Source: Streptomyces sp. DG1A-41 (GTDB taxonomy: Bacteria > Actinomycetota > Actinomycetes > Streptomycetales > Streptomycetaceae). Taken from it: a stretch of 64,000 nt of DNA. The notes under the pieces were generated by a model that ran no database searches, was not told the DNA's origin, and saw only the letters and a list, made by a program, of their open reading frames with translations. The position numbers and the translations under genes were made by a program. Location: NCBI RefSeq assembly GCF_037055355.1, contig NZ_CP146350.1, forward strand, positions 8,579,001 through 8,643,000, in the 5' to 3' direction. Numbering within the stretch: position 1 is the first letter of the stretch; the number at the start of each line of letters is the position of its first letter. Below are positions 1 through 8,721 of the stretch, in pieces.

Positions 1-316
1 GCCGGACCGCTGCTGTCGGCGCGCGGCAGGAGCGGCGGCGGACAACGGCGGAAGGACGGCGAACGTAGGCATGGCTGGATCCTGGGCCCTGTCCCGTCCC
101 ACCGACAACCGGTTTTCGAACCAGCGTCGGCGCACCTCCGCTTCCGGCGCCCAGCTCGCCCACCCCGGCCCCCGACCGCGGCGTTCGAACTGAAAGACGG
201 CAGTCCTCGGCCATGTTGCCGCCGCCGCCGATCTGGCCGAACTTCGCGTCGCCCTATAGGTGCCTGGGGCATCTAATGAAGATCGGCACGACGCACACTT
301 CGTCTGCGAGGTCTTC
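1..316. other. Left-edge region without a supported gene
   Basis: I see no convincing gene here. A minus-strand ATG at 72 opens a frame that leaves the window after 24 codons, with only a weak AGGA upstream. It could be the start of a neighbouring gene, but there is too little to judge. The rest serves as upstream DNA for the P450 gene, and I recognise no promoter in it. Confidence 0.3.
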
Positions 317-1513
317 ATGACGGACACGACCGCACCCGTCGCCTTCCCACAGAGCCGGACCTGCCCCTATCAGCCGCCCGCCGCCTACGATCCGCTGCGC
401 AGCGAGCGCCCCCTGACCCGTATCACCCTCTTCGACGGCCGTGAGGCGTGGCTGGTCAGCGGACACGCGACCGCCCGCGCGCTGCTGGCCGACCCGCGCC
501 TGTCCTCCAACCGCAGCCGGCCCGGCTTCCCCGCCCCGACCCGGCGATTCGCCGGGATCAAGAACCGCCGAACGGCCCTGCTGGGCGTCGACGACCCCGA
601 GCACCGCACCCAGCGGCGGATGGTCGTCGGCGACTTCACCCTCAAACGGGCCGTCGAACTCCGGCCGAGGATCCGGCGGATCGTCGACGAACGGCTCGAC
701 GCGATGATCGCCCAGGGCCCGCCCGCGGACCTGGTGAGCGCCTTCGCGCTGCCCGTGCCGTCCATGGTGATATGCGCCCTGCTCGGCGTCCCGTACGCCG
801 ACCACGACTTCTTCGAGACCCAGTCACGACGGCTGCTGCGCGGCCCGGAGACCTCCGACGTGGAGGACGCCCGCGACCGGCTGGAGGCGTACTTCGGCGA
901 GTTGATCGACCGCAAGCGGCAGGACCCCGGCACCGGCCTGCTGGACGACCTGGTCCACCGGCAGCTGCGCGAGGGCGCGCTCGACCGCGAGGGCCTGATC
1001 GCGCTGGCGCTGATCCTGCTGGTCGCGGGCCACGAGACGACCGCCAACATGATCTCGCTCGGCACCTACACCCTGCTCCAGCACCCCGAGCGGCTCGCCG
1101 AGTTGCGCGCCGACCCGCGCCTGCTGCCGGCCGCGGTCGAGGAGCTGATGCGGATGCTGTCGATCGCCGACGGTCTGCTGCGCCTGGCCGTCGAGGACAT
1201 CGAGGTGGCCGGAACGACGATCCGCAAGGGTGACGGCGTGGTCTTCGCGACCTCCGTCATCAACCGCGACGAGACGGTCTACCCGGACCCGGACACGCTG
1301 GACTGGAACCGCCCGGCCCGGCACCACGTCGCCTTCGGCTTCGGCATCCACCAGTGCCTCGGCCAGAACCTCGCCCGCGCCGAACTGGAGATCGCCCTGC
1401 ACACCCTCTTCGACCGGCTGCCCACACTGCGCCTGGCCGCTCCCGCCGAGGAGATCCCCTTCAAACCGGGCGACACGATCCAGGGGATGCTGGAACTCCC
1501 CGTGATCTGGTAA
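317..1513 (+). CDS. Cytochrome P450
   Basis: Heme-thiolate monooxygenase of 398 aa, the usual length for soluble bacterial P450s. The oxygen-activating I-helix motif GHETT is at residues 238-242. The ExxR pair is E276/R279. The heme loop FGFGIHQCLG places the axial cysteine at C347. The start at 317 gives the normal short N-terminus; an in-frame ATG at 260 would add 19 residues of no P450 character. A 3Fe-4S ferredoxin gene begins 12 bp after the stop, so this is a class I P450 with its own electron donor. No reductase gene is adjacent. General features resemble actinobacterial CYP105-like enzymes; the substrate cannot be read from the sequence. Confidence 0.95.
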   Translation: MTDTTAPVAFPQSRTCPYQPPAAYDPLRSERPLTRITLFDGREAWLVSGHATARALLADPRLSSNRSRPGFPAPTRRFAGIKNRRTALLGVDDPEHRTQRRMVVGDFTLKRAVELRPRIRRIVDERLDAMIAQGPPADLVSAFALPVPSMVICALLGVPYADHDFFETQSRRLLRGPETSDVEDARDRLEAYFGELIDRKRQDPGTGLLDDLVHRQLREGALDREGLIALALILLVAGHETTANMISLGTYTLLQHPERLAELRADPRLLPAAVEELMRMLSIADGLLRLAVEDIEVAGTTIRKGDGVVFATSVINRDETVYPDPDTLDWNRPARHHVAFGFGIHQCLGQNLARAELEIALHTLFDRLPTLRLAAPAEEIPFKPGDTIQGMLELPVIW

Positions 1514-1525
1514 GAGGCTTCGCAC

Positions 1526-1726
1526 ATGCACATCGACATCGACAAGGACGTCTGCATCGGCGCGGGCCAGTGCGCCCTCACCGCCCCGGACGTGTTCACC
1601 CAGGACGACGACGGCTACAGCGCCCTGCTGCCCGGCCAGGAGGACGGCGGCGGCAGCCCTCTGGTGCGGGAGGCGGCCCGGGCCTGCCCGGTGAGCGCCA
1701 TCACCGTCTCCGAGACGGTGAGCTGA
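1526..1726 (+). CDS. 3Fe-4S ferredoxin, P450 partner
   Basis: Small acidic ferredoxin of 66 aa. The cluster ligands are C10, C16 and C54 (the last in a CP pair); the position where a fourth ligand would sit is not cysteine, which is the 3Fe-4S pattern of ferredoxins paired with actinobacterial P450s. The gene lies 12 bp downstream of the P450 and is almost certainly co-transcribed, delivering electrons from a ferredoxin reductase encoded elsewhere. It ends 19 bp before the convergent TetR gene. Confidence 0.95.
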   Translation: MHIDIDKDVCIGAGQCALTAPDVFTQDDDGYSALLPGQEDGGGSPLVREAARACPVSAITVSETVS

Positions 1727-1745
1727 CACCTGGCGGATCAGTCCC

Positions 1746-2297
1746 TCACACGGCGCTCAGGAGCAGCCGGGCCGCCTCCCGCGCCTCGGCCGCGGGCTCG
1801 GCGCTCCTGGTGACACCCGCCGTGACCATGGCACCCTCGGCGAGCAGGAACAGCTGCCCGGCCAGCGCGCCGGGCAGCCCCGCCGCGTCGACCAATGAGG
1901 CGAGGTAGTCCCGGAAAGCCCGCTTGTGCGCGCGCACCTGACCGGCCACGCGCGCGGACGTCGCGCCGAGCTCCCCGTACGCGTTGATCCACGCACAGCC
2001 CCGGAAACCCGGCTCGCCGAACCACCGGCCCAGCCAGTCGAACACGGCCAGGATCCGCTCCCGCGGCTCCCCGTACTGCTCGACGTACTCGGCCAGTTGC
2101 CCGCGCCAGCGCGCGTCACGCCGCTCCAGATACGCCTCCACCAGCTGCTCCTTCGCCGGGAACAGCTGGTAGAGCCGCTTGAGCGAGACCCCGGACGTGC
2201 CGCGGACGTCGTCCATGCCGACGGACCGCACACCCCGCCCGTAGAACAGCTCCTCGGCGGCGTCCAGCGCCCGCTCCCGGGCCACTGCGCTGTCCAC
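1746..2297 (-). CDS. TetR-family transcriptional repressor
   Basis: 183 aa with an N-terminal TetR helix-turn-helix at about residues 10-56 ([19 protein letters not shown], then the [16 protein letters not shown] recognition region). The C-terminal ligand domain is of the type where a helical pocket senses a small hydrophobic compound. It is divergent from the NTF2-like gene at 2392. The 94-bp gap holds two palindromes sharing the half-site GAGAACG, so it most likely represses itself and the divergent pair. It is convergent with the P450 operon, so control of the P450 is not implied by position. Confidence 0.9.
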   Translation of the reverse strand: MDSAVARERALDAAEELFYGRGVRSVGMDDVRGTSGVSLKRLYQLFPAKEQLVEAYLERRDARWRGQLAEYVEQYGEPRERILAVFDWLGRWFGEPGFRGCAWINAYGELGATSARVAGQVRAHKRAFRDYLASLVDAAGLPGALAGQLFLLAEGAMVTAGVTRSAEPAAEAREAARLLLSAV

Positions 2298-2317
2298 GTA
2301 CGACCACCCCTTGACGC

Positions 2318-2333
2318 GAGAACGAGCGTTCTC
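2318..2333. promoter_or_regulatory. Candidate TetR operator 1
   Basis: The sequence GAGAACGAGCGTTCTC has perfect 7-bp arms around a 2-bp centre. It shares the half-site GAGAACG with operator 2, about 36 bp away centre to centre, which places both sites on the same DNA face. It lies 20 bp upstream of the TetR start. Confidence 0.7.
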
Positions 2334-2350
2334 CTACGGTAGCAGCCGCT

Positions 2351-2372
2351 GCGGAGAACGATCGTTCTCCGC
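2351..2372. promoter_or_regulatory. Candidate TetR operator 2
   Basis: A perfect 22-bp palindrome with core GGAGAACGATCGTTCTCC, 20 bp upstream of the divergent NTF2-like start. The arms match operator 1. Two matching palindromes between divergent genes, one of them a TetR regulator, is the standard autoregulatory layout. Confidence 0.75.
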
Positions 2373-2391
2373 TGTCGACCGGGGAGGACCC

Positions 2392-2850
2392 ATGACCGAC
2401 CGCCCACCGTTGCCGCCCTTCACCCGGGACACCGCGGCGCAGAAGGTCCAGGCCGCCGAGGAGGCCTGGAACACCCGCGATCCGCACAAGGTCGCCCTCG
2501 CCTATTCGGAGGACTCCGTCTGGCGCAACCGCGACACCTTCCTCACCGGCCGCTTGGAGATCGCCGAGTTCCTGACCCGGAAGTGGCAGCGCGAGCAGGA
2601 GTACGCGCTGCGCAAGGACCTGTGGGCCTTCGACGGCAACCGCATCGCCGTCCGCTTCCAGTACGAGTGCCGGGACACCGACGGCCGGTGGTGGCGTTCC
2701 TACGGCAACGAACTGTGGGAGTTCGACGCGCACGGCCTGATGACCCGCCGCGAGGCGAGCATCAACGACGTACCGATCGAGGAGCGGGAGCGCCGCATCT
2801 TCGGCCCGCGGCCGGAGCCGGAGCACGGAGCCACCTTCCCCGTCCGGTGA
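2392..2850 (+). CDS. NTF2-like protein (DUF1348 type)
   Basis: 152 aa, a compact single-domain protein with the SnoaL/NTF2-like fold signature: an N-terminal helix with [10 protein letters not shown], then [17 protein letters not shown], and repeated aromatic strands such as [13 protein letters not shown]. It matches the small conserved family once called DUF1348, often found as a TetR-controlled detoxification-type partner. The start at 2392 has GGGAGGA immediately upstream at good spacing. It sits first in the divergent unit controlled by the two palindromes and is followed 28 bp later by a flavoprotein. The catalytic function is unknown. Confidence 0.85.
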   Translation: MTDRPPLPPFTRDTAAQKVQAAEEAWNTRDPHKVALAYSEDSVWRNRDTFLTGRLEIAEFLTRKWQREQEYALRKDLWAFDGNRIAVRFQYECRDTDGRWWRSYGNELWEFDAHGLMTRREASINDVPIEERERRIFGPRPEPEHGATFPVR

Positions 2851-2878
2851 GCCCGGCTGGGTCGCTAGGGTTTCCGGG

Positions 2879-3415
2879 ATGACCGAACAGGCCGCCCGGA
2901 AGCCCTTCCTCTACGTCGTCGTCTGCGCCGCCGGTATCGCCGCGGACGTCGGCAAACTGATCACCGCCGCGCAGGAGCGCGACTGGGAGGTCGGTGTCAT
3001 CGCGACGCCCGTCGCCATGAACGGCTTCTTCGACACCGCGGCCGTCGAGGCCCGGACGGGCCGGCCGATCCGGTCCGCCTGGCGCACGCCGGGCGAGCCG
3101 CGCCCGTTCCCGGCACCCGACGCCGTGGTCGTCGCGCCCGCCACCTTCAACACCGTCAACAAGTGGGCGGCCGGCATCGCCGACACCCTCGCTCTGGGCA
3201 CCCTGTGCGAGGTCGCGGGACTCGGTGTGCCGATCGCCGTCCTGCCGTGCGTGGCCGACGCGCTGGCCTCCCACCCCGCCTACCGGGACAGTCTCGTACG
3301 GCTGCGGGGGATGGGCGTACGGTTCGGGCAGCCGTACACCGGAGAACCGGACGCGGACGGCGGGCGGCCGGAGGTCGGCTGGGAACGGGCGCTGGACCTG
3401 GTCGAACGCGACTGA
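2879..3415 (+). CDS. Flavoprotein family protein (HFCD type)
   Basis: 178 aa with the fold of homo-oligomeric flavin-containing decarboxylase-like proteins (the family of CoaC and EpiD). It has an N-terminal hydrophobic strand YVVVCAAGIAAD that binds flavin phosphate, the central motif PDAVVVAPATFNTVNKWAAGIAD, and PIAVLPCVADALASHP. It lacks the catalytic signature needed to call it CoaC, so the substrate is open. It is probably co-transcribed with the NTF2-like gene. It ends 3 bp before the convergent disrupted gene. Confidence 0.85.
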   Translation: MTEQAARKPFLYVVVCAAGIAADVGKLITAAQERDWEVGVIATPVAMNGFFDTAAVEARTGRPIRSAWRTPGEPRPFPAPDAVVVAPATFNTVNKWAAGIADTLALGTLCEVAGLGVPIAVLPCVADALASHPAYRDSLVRLRGMGVRFGQPYTGEPDADGGRPEVGWERALDLVERD

Positions 3416-3418
3416 CGG

Positions 3419-4292
3419 TCAGTCGCAGCCGACCGCGGGCCCCTCCACCATGCCGCCGGTGTACAGCGCCTGCCCGCGCGGCTCCAGTAGCCCAGCTTCG
3501 AGACCACCGTCGAACAGGCCGACGCCAGCGCGACCCGCACCCGCACGGTCGCCGGGCGCCCCGGCGTGAGATCGGTGAGCGCGCAGTCCACGGAGTGCGT
3601 CAGCCGGGCCTTCGGCGGATGGCTGCCGACGAGCGGGTCGACGCACCGGGCGTCCGCCGTGCTGATCCGCACCCCCGTCGTCTCCTCGCCGATCAGCCGA
3701 AGCGCGCACTGTCCTCGCCCTGTTCGCTGTCGCGGTACACGCGGTACGTCAGCGTGGTCGTGGTGCCGGTACGCAGGGTGCGCCGGTCGACCTCGACGCG
3801 GTGCGTGGGCCTCGGCTACGGCGCGCTCAAGGCGAGGGTGGCCCGGACCGTGCCGCGCAGGTCCCCACCGGCCGGCTCGGAACGGACGTGCACGGTGGCG
3901 GTGACGTGGTCCGTCCCCGGGCCGGGGTACGGCTGCGAACCGGGCAGTGTCCCGGAGACGGCCGCCGCGCCCTCGCGTCTCGCGGTCCAGGTGCCGGACG
4001 TGAGGCAGGCATACCGGACGGACGTCCCGGGGCGACGGCAGGTCGCGGGCGCCGGGACCGCCATCACCGGCGTGCCGCTGCCCGCGCACAGGCTGACGGC
4101 GGCCCGCTCACCGTCCGGGCCGCGCAGGACCCCCGCCGTGGCGCACAGCGTCGCGCGCCCGGCCGCCGCCGGTGCCGGGGTCCGGGCCTCGGGCTGCAGC
4201 GGGACCGGCCGGCTCCAGGCGGTCGAGGCCAGAGCGAGGGACGCCGCGGCCGCCCCGCTCAGGATCCTGAGTGTCCTCCGTCGTACCGCCAC
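3419..4292 (-). pseudogene. Disrupted secreted protein of unknown function
   Basis: From the ATG at 4292 the frame begins with a Sec-type signal peptide (MAVRRRTLRILSGAAAASLALAST) and continues as a Cys-containing exported protein until an in-frame TAG at 3816-3818. Beyond the TAG, the same frame continues with a credible sequence (HRVEVDRRTLRTGTTTTL) to about 3710. The coding pattern then moves frame (LIGEETTGVRIS through VVSKLGYW) and moves again to end as QALYTGGMVEGPAVGCD at 3419. Adding one base near 3709 and one near 3490 gives a continuous protein interrupted only by the TAG. I read it as one gene broken by a nonsense codon and two one-base losses. I do not recognise the function. Confidence 0.7.
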
Positions 4293-4448
4293 GGCGTCCT
4301 CCCGTTCACCCCCGGCCGCTCCCAGGCCGGGCGGTCATCTGGGGGCTGTGACCAGGGCGTCGGCCTGCTGCCCTGGAGCCCGCTCGCCCCGGCCGTGGAA
4401 TTCCGGCTCAGCGACCAAGGAGCTGGAGGAACCGGAGCGGCCCTGCGC

Positions 4449-5288
4449 TCAGTGGGGCCCCTGCGGCGCGAACTCCGTCCCGCAGGGCCCCGCTCCCTCA
4501 CTCTCCGGGAGCACCACCCTCGCCCCGTTCATCGTCAGCGTCCGGTAGAACCCCCCGATCCGCTCCGCGGACCGCCCCACGTAATGCCCGATGAACGACC
4601 GCCGGAACCGATCCACCGCCCGGTTCGGCTGCGACCCGTGGACCAGACTGCCGTTGAAGAACAGAACGTCCCCCGGCTCCATGTCCACCGGCACGGCGGC
4701 CAGGCCGGGCGGCGGCGGAACGTACTCCCGGGCGAAGGACACCCCCGCATCCGCCTCCTGCGGACAGAACAGGTCCATGCGGTGCGTGCCCGGCACGACC
4801 TCGAGCCCGCCGTTCTCCCGGTCGATCACGTCGCAGGCCAGCCACGCCGCCACACACGTGCCCGGCTCCACCCGCAGATAGAAGTTGTCCTGGTGCAGCG
4901 CCTGCCCCCGGGCGCCCGGCGGCTTGAAGTAGAACATGCTCTGCGCGGCCAGGACCTCCTCCCCGAGAAGCACCTCCAGAACCGTCCGCAGCCGGGCGTC
5001 CAGCAGGACGTCGCGAGCCAGGTCGTTGATCTCGTGCGGGTGCATCACCCGCGGCCAGACGTGCAGCGGATCGGCGCCCGGGCCGGACGCGCGCGGCTCG
5101 AAGTGCCCGGGAACCGGGCCGGCCGCACGCAGCGCCGCGAACTCCTCACACAGCCGCTCGGTCTCGTCGGCCCCGAAGAGCCCGCGCACGACTGTGAAAC
5201 CGTCCTCCTCGAAACCCTCCCGGTACCGCCGGAGCGCGGCAGGGTCCAGGATGGGAGCGCCGGCGGCGCCGTTGCCCGTGACTGTCAT
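4449..5288 (-). CDS. Phytanoyl-CoA dioxygenase (PhyH) family protein
   Basis: 279 aa Fe(II)/2-oxoglutarate-dependent oxygenase of the PhyH family. The metal-binding HxD is H132/D134 in LHQDNFY and the distal histidine is H217 in SLVHGSQPN, with the 2-oxoglutarate arginine expected about 11-13 residues later (R228 or R230). The region MEPGDVLFFNGSLVHGS is the usual last jelly-roll strands. It is divergent from an AraC-family regulator 63 bp away, an arrangement that suggests the regulator controls it. The substrate is not predictable. Confidence 0.9.
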   Translation of the reverse strand: MTVTGNGAAGAPILDPAALRRYREGFEEDGFTVVRGLFGADETERLCEEFAALRAAGPVPGHFEPRASGPGADPLHVWPRVMHPHEINDLARDVLLDARLRTVLEVLLGEEVLAAQSMFYFKPPGARGQALHQDNFYLRVEPGTCVAAWLACDVIDRENGGLEVVPGTHRMDLFCPQEADAGVSFAREYVPPPPGLAAVPVDMEPGDVLFFNGSLVHGSQPNRAVDRFRRSFIGHYVGRSAERIGGFYRTLTMNGARVVLPESEGAGPCGTEFAPQGPH

Positions 5289-5351
5289 GAGTGCACTCCT
5301 CGGTCAGTGGTCCCCGGCACGACACGCTAGGTCACCGAGCCGCCGAGGGGG

Positions 5352-6286
5352 ATGTCCGTGCGTGCTGACGGATTGCCCGGCACTGCTGAGCAGGAGCCCG
5401 ACGGGGACCCCGCACCGCCGCCCGGTCTGGTCGTGCTCGGCCACTTCGACCAGCCGCCCGGATACGGCGTCAACCGCCCACGGGGAGCCGCGAGTTGGCT
5501 CTTCACCTGGACCACGGCAGGCCGGGGACGGCTCCGGCAGGGCGGGGTGGAGACCTCGGCCGGCGCGGGCCATCTGGTCGTACTCGCCCCGGGGGCCCCG
5601 CACGGTTACGCGGTCGACCCGGGCGCACGGCGCTGGCGGTTCTGGTGGGCGCACTGCCAGGCCCGCCCGTCGTGGGCCGGATGGCTGCGGCCGTACGACG
5701 CGGGCGACGGGGTGTACGTGGTCACCTCCGTCCCGGGCGGAGTGCACGGCCGTGTCGAGGCGGCGTTCCGGCGGATGCACGCCGATGCCCGCCAGCCGGG
5801 GCCGGGGCACCGCCCGCCGCGGTGGTCCCGGACGGGCAGATCGCCGTCGCGCACGGCAGCGCCGCCCGCGAACTGGCCCTGTGCGCACTGGAGGAGATCG
5901 TCCTGCTCACCACCGCCGGTGCCCGGCCGCCGACGGCACCCCGTCCCGGCCTCGACGCGCGGATCCACCGGGCCCAGGCGCTGATCGACGCCGACCCGGG
6001 CGCCCCGCACACCGTCCGCTCGCTGGCCGAGCAGGTCTCCCTGTCGCCGTCCCGCTTCGCCCATCTGTTCAGCCGGCAGCTCGGCCGGTCGCCCATGCGG
6101 GCCCTGCGCGAGGCGCGGCTGCGTCACGCCGCCCGGCTGCTGGAGGCCACCGACCTGCCCGTGGAACGCGTCGCCGCGGCCTCGGGTTTCGTCAGCCCGT
6201 TCCACTTCAACCGCGTCTTCCGCGAGCGCTACGGGACACCTCCCGGGGCGTACCGGAACGCCGTTGACGGCGGTCCGCGGGACTGA
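5352..6286 (+). pseudogene. AraC-family regulator, frameshifted
   Basis: The N-terminal part (5352 to about 5800) encodes a cupin-like sensor domain (LVVLAPGAPHGYAVDP, RRWRFWWAHC). The C-terminal part (from about 5820, one frame back) encodes a full AraC DNA-binding domain with two helix-turn-helix units, including VRSLAEQVSLSPSRFAHLFSRQ and VERVAAASGFVSPFHFNRVFRE. One missing G in the run near 5807 separates the halves; restoring it gives a continuous protein of normal AraC length. It may be functional if the loss is a sequencing error. It is divergent from the PhyH gene and is probably its regulator. Confidence 0.8.
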
Positions 6287-6666
6287 ACGGCGGCGTGGTC
6301 ATTGGTTCCGGGAGGAGATCCGGAAAAGGGCACGCCGGAACGCCCGGGGGTGTGAGCTGCTGTGCAGCCGGCAGTTCAATGGTTTCCGGGCGACGTCCGG
6401 AGCCGGGCGAAAACGCGCTCGAAAAAACAGAGCGGACAGAACGGAAATCCCTTTCGCGCCAGACACTGACGCTTTGTCAAAAGGTCCTTGCCGCGTACGC
6501 AATGGACGAAACCGTGAGATCCCTTGTTCCCTCTCGCTGACCTGTGCAAAGGTGTGCCTTGTCGGCGTCCGGACAACGCGCCTTTCTTCGTATGCGCGAG
6601 GCCGCCGGGCCGGCATACCCCTTGGTACGGACTTTTATTCCGCATGTCCTTGAGAGGAATGCAGCC
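6287..6666. other. Long leader region before the first lectin protein
   Basis: 380 bp, noticeably more AT-rich than its surroundings, with no convincing gene. It contains the TGAC-N5-GTCA box at 6466-6484 and the block GCCTTGTCGGC at 6556-6566. Related copies of both occur upstream of the paralogue at 23347, in the same order. Confidence 0.5.
6466..6484 (+). promoter_or_regulatory. TGAC-N5-GTCA box upstream of lectin protein 1
   Basis: CTGACGCTTTGTCAAAAGG matches 14 of 19 bases of the element at 23100-23118 in front of the paralogous gene. Both retain the inverted arms TGAC and GTCA around five bases. It lies 182 bp before the start codon. It could be an operator or part of an alternative-sigma promoter. 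Confidence 0.5.
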
Positions 6667-8709
6667 GTGAACGACGCAGGCCCGTCGAATTTTCCGGGTC
6701 CGGCCCGCAGGATCGGCGCGACGGACGAGCAACTGAGCGCCGAGCTCAGGAAGTGGACAGGGGCGACACCCGCACTTCACCCCGTCGGCGAACTGCTGGA
6801 CCGGCACTGGGAGGCGGCCTCCGCCTACGCCCGGCTGTGCACCGACGGTCCGCGTTCCGCCGGAATACTCACCACCGCCGCGTTCACCCGGATCTTCGGC
6901 GAAACCCTGCGCCAGAACGGCCCCACCTCCGCGTGGCGGCCCCATCTGCTCGTCACCGTACGGCGTGTCGCGGCCGAGTGGGCCACCGACCACAGACGCG
7001 ACATGCTTCACCCGGAACTGCTGTCCGGGCCCGCGGAAGGGGAGCGGGTGGCCGCCCGGCTGCTGCCGCAGCAGCACCGGCGCCTGCTGGCCGGCGCCTT
7101 CCAGCGGCTGCCCCAGTCCGCGCGCTGCCTGCTGTGGCACGTCGAGGTCGAGGCCGAACCGCTCGCCGTCCCCGCCGGGTTGCTCGGCCTGGACGCGGAG
7201 GGCGCCAGCGTCGAACTGGCCCGGGCCCGTGACCGGCTGCGCGAGGAGAGCCTCCAAGTGCACCGCGAACTCGCGCCCGACGAGGAGTGCCGGCGCTATC
7301 TGCGCCTGCTCGACGTGACGTACCGGCGTGGCGCCCTCGACGTCGACCCCGATCTACGCGCGCATATCCAGGGCTGCGGGCACTGCGCCGCCGCCGCGGA
7401 CCAGCTCGGCCGGTTCAACCACGGGCTCGGCCTCGCCCTGGCCGAGGCGGTGCTGGGCTGGGGCGGGCGGGAGTACGCGGAGGCCAGATCGAGCGGCGCC
7501 GCGCAGACTCACTCTCAGGGTTCCGGCACGCAGACGGCCACCGCGGAGACCGCGCTCGCCGGGGGTGTGGCCGGTGAGGCCTTCCCCGACCCCGTCGTCC
7601 TCGCGGGCATGGCCGGGGAGTCGTTCACCGACCCGGTCGGCACGGCGGCCGCGCCACCCGCCCCCGCGCCGGAGGAAGCAGCGCCGGCTCCCGCCCACGA
7701 CGGCTTCCCCGCCCCGCCCGGCATCCCGCCGGCCAGTGGAGCCACCCCCGGACCGCGTGCCGAGGGCCCCCGCACAGCGGCCCGCAGATCCGCCCACAAG
7801 GCGGCCCGCCGTTCCACCCGCCGCCGCAACCTCACCGTGAGCATCCTGACCGTCAGCGGCCTGGTCGTCCTCCCGCTGGCCCTGTGGTCCCTGGGCAACT
7901 CCGGCGAGGGTCCCTCCCGGGCCGGTGCGGGACGGCCCTCCGAGACGCCCGGCTCAGGTGCGGGCGAGTCGACGAGCGACTCGTCCTGGGTCGGGGCGGG
8001 CGACGCCGAGAAGGGCGCCCTGCGCGGCCGGCTGCACAACGTCGCCTCGGGACTGTGCGTCGGCATCGAGGGCAACAAGGCCGTCGAGGACGCGGAGGCC
8101 GAGCTCACCACCTGCTCCTCGGCCGCCTCCCAGCAGTGGACGTACGAGACCGACGGCCTGCTGCGCAACGGCGCCGACCCCGAGCTGTGCCTGGACTCGC
8201 AACTCGGCTACTCGGTGCGGCTGGCCCCCTGCACGGGAGCGTCCCAGCCGGACACCAAGAACATCCGCTACGACTTCACCCTCCAGGGCGCGCTGGTGCC
8301 CCGCTGGAACCAGGACCTCGCCCTGGCTCCGGCCGCGACCGACGGCTCGGGAGCCCTGGTCCTCAAGGCCCGGGCGGACAACGAGCTCCAGCGCTGGGTG
8401 ATCGACACCTCCAAGGCGGACCTCCAGTTGGAGGCCGTCAACTGGAACGCCGCCGCCCCGGCGCCGCGCCCCACGCCCACACCCACTCCCACGCCCTCCA
8501 AGACGCCCACGGCGACACCGACCCCGTCCGCAACCCCGTCGGCGGCACCGCGGCCGACGCCGACCAGCGCGCCCCCCACCGACTCGGCCTGCTACCACTA
8601 CGGCTACCCCTGCGACGGGGACGGCCAGAACGGCTATCCCGGCTACGGCTATCCGGGCTACGGCTACGGGGACGGCGGTTACGGTGGCGGCGGAGGCGGC
8701 CGCCGCTGA
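6667..8709 (+). CDS. ECF sigma-like protein with zinc-finger, membrane span and ricin lectin domain
   Basis: 680 aa, GTG start with GAGAGGA upstream. Residues about 35-110 resemble ECF sigma region 2 (ALHPVGELLDRHWEAASAYA onward, then RPHLLVTVRRVAAEW). Residues about 135-195 resemble region 4 (LLWHVEVEAEPLAVPAGLLG). An anti-sigma-like H-x3-C-x2-C follows in HIQGCGHC. After a low-complexity linker there is one membrane segment at about 389-410, then a beta-trefoil ricin-type lectin domain at about 450-580 (LHNVASGLCVGIEG, CLDSQLGYSV). The tail is Pro/Thr-rich, then Tyr/Gly-rich. The topology suggests a cytoplasmic sigma-like head and an extracellular glycan sensor. A paralogue lies at 23347. 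ECF groups with zinc-finger, membrane and carbohydrate-binding extensions are known; whether the sigma head is active is not shown. Confidence 0.8.
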   Translation: MNDAGPSNFPGPARRIGATDEQLSAELRKWTGATPALHPVGELLDRHWEAASAYARLCTDGPRSAGILTTAAFTRIFGETLRQNGPTSAWRPHLLVTVRRVAAEWATDHRRDMLHPELLSGPAEGERVAARLLPQQHRRLLAGAFQRLPQSARCLLWHVEVEAEPLAVPAGLLGLDAEGASVELARARDRLREESLQVHRELAPDEECRRYLRLLDVTYRRGALDVDPDLRAHIQGCGHCAAAADQLGRFNHGLGLALAEAVLGWGGREYAEARSSGAAQTHSQGSGTQTATAETALAGGVAGEAFPDPVVLAGMAGESFTDPVGTAAAPPAPAPEEAAPAPAHDGFPAPPGIPPASGATPGPRAEGPRTAARRSAHKAARRSTRRRNLTVSILTVSGLVVLPLALWSLGNSGEGPSRAGAGRPSETPGSGAGESTSDSSWVGAGDAEKGALRGRLHNVASGLCVGIEGNKAVEDAEAELTTCSSAASQQWTYETDGLLRNGADPELCLDSQLGYSVRLAPCTGASQPDTKNIRYDFTLQGALVPRWNQDLALAPAATDGSGALVLKARADNELQRWVIDTSKADLQLEAVNWNAAAPAPRPTPTPTPTPSKTPTATPTPSATPSAAPRPTPTSAPPTDSACYHYGYPCDGDGQNGYPGYGYPGYGYGDGGYGGGGGGRR

Positions 8710-8721
8710 CCGGACGCGCGC

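Noticed and set aside
6295..6540. 81-aa frame before the first lectin gene
   Set aside because: No ribosome-binding site, no recognisable domain, and the region behaves as an AT-richer leader with conserved regulatory boxes.
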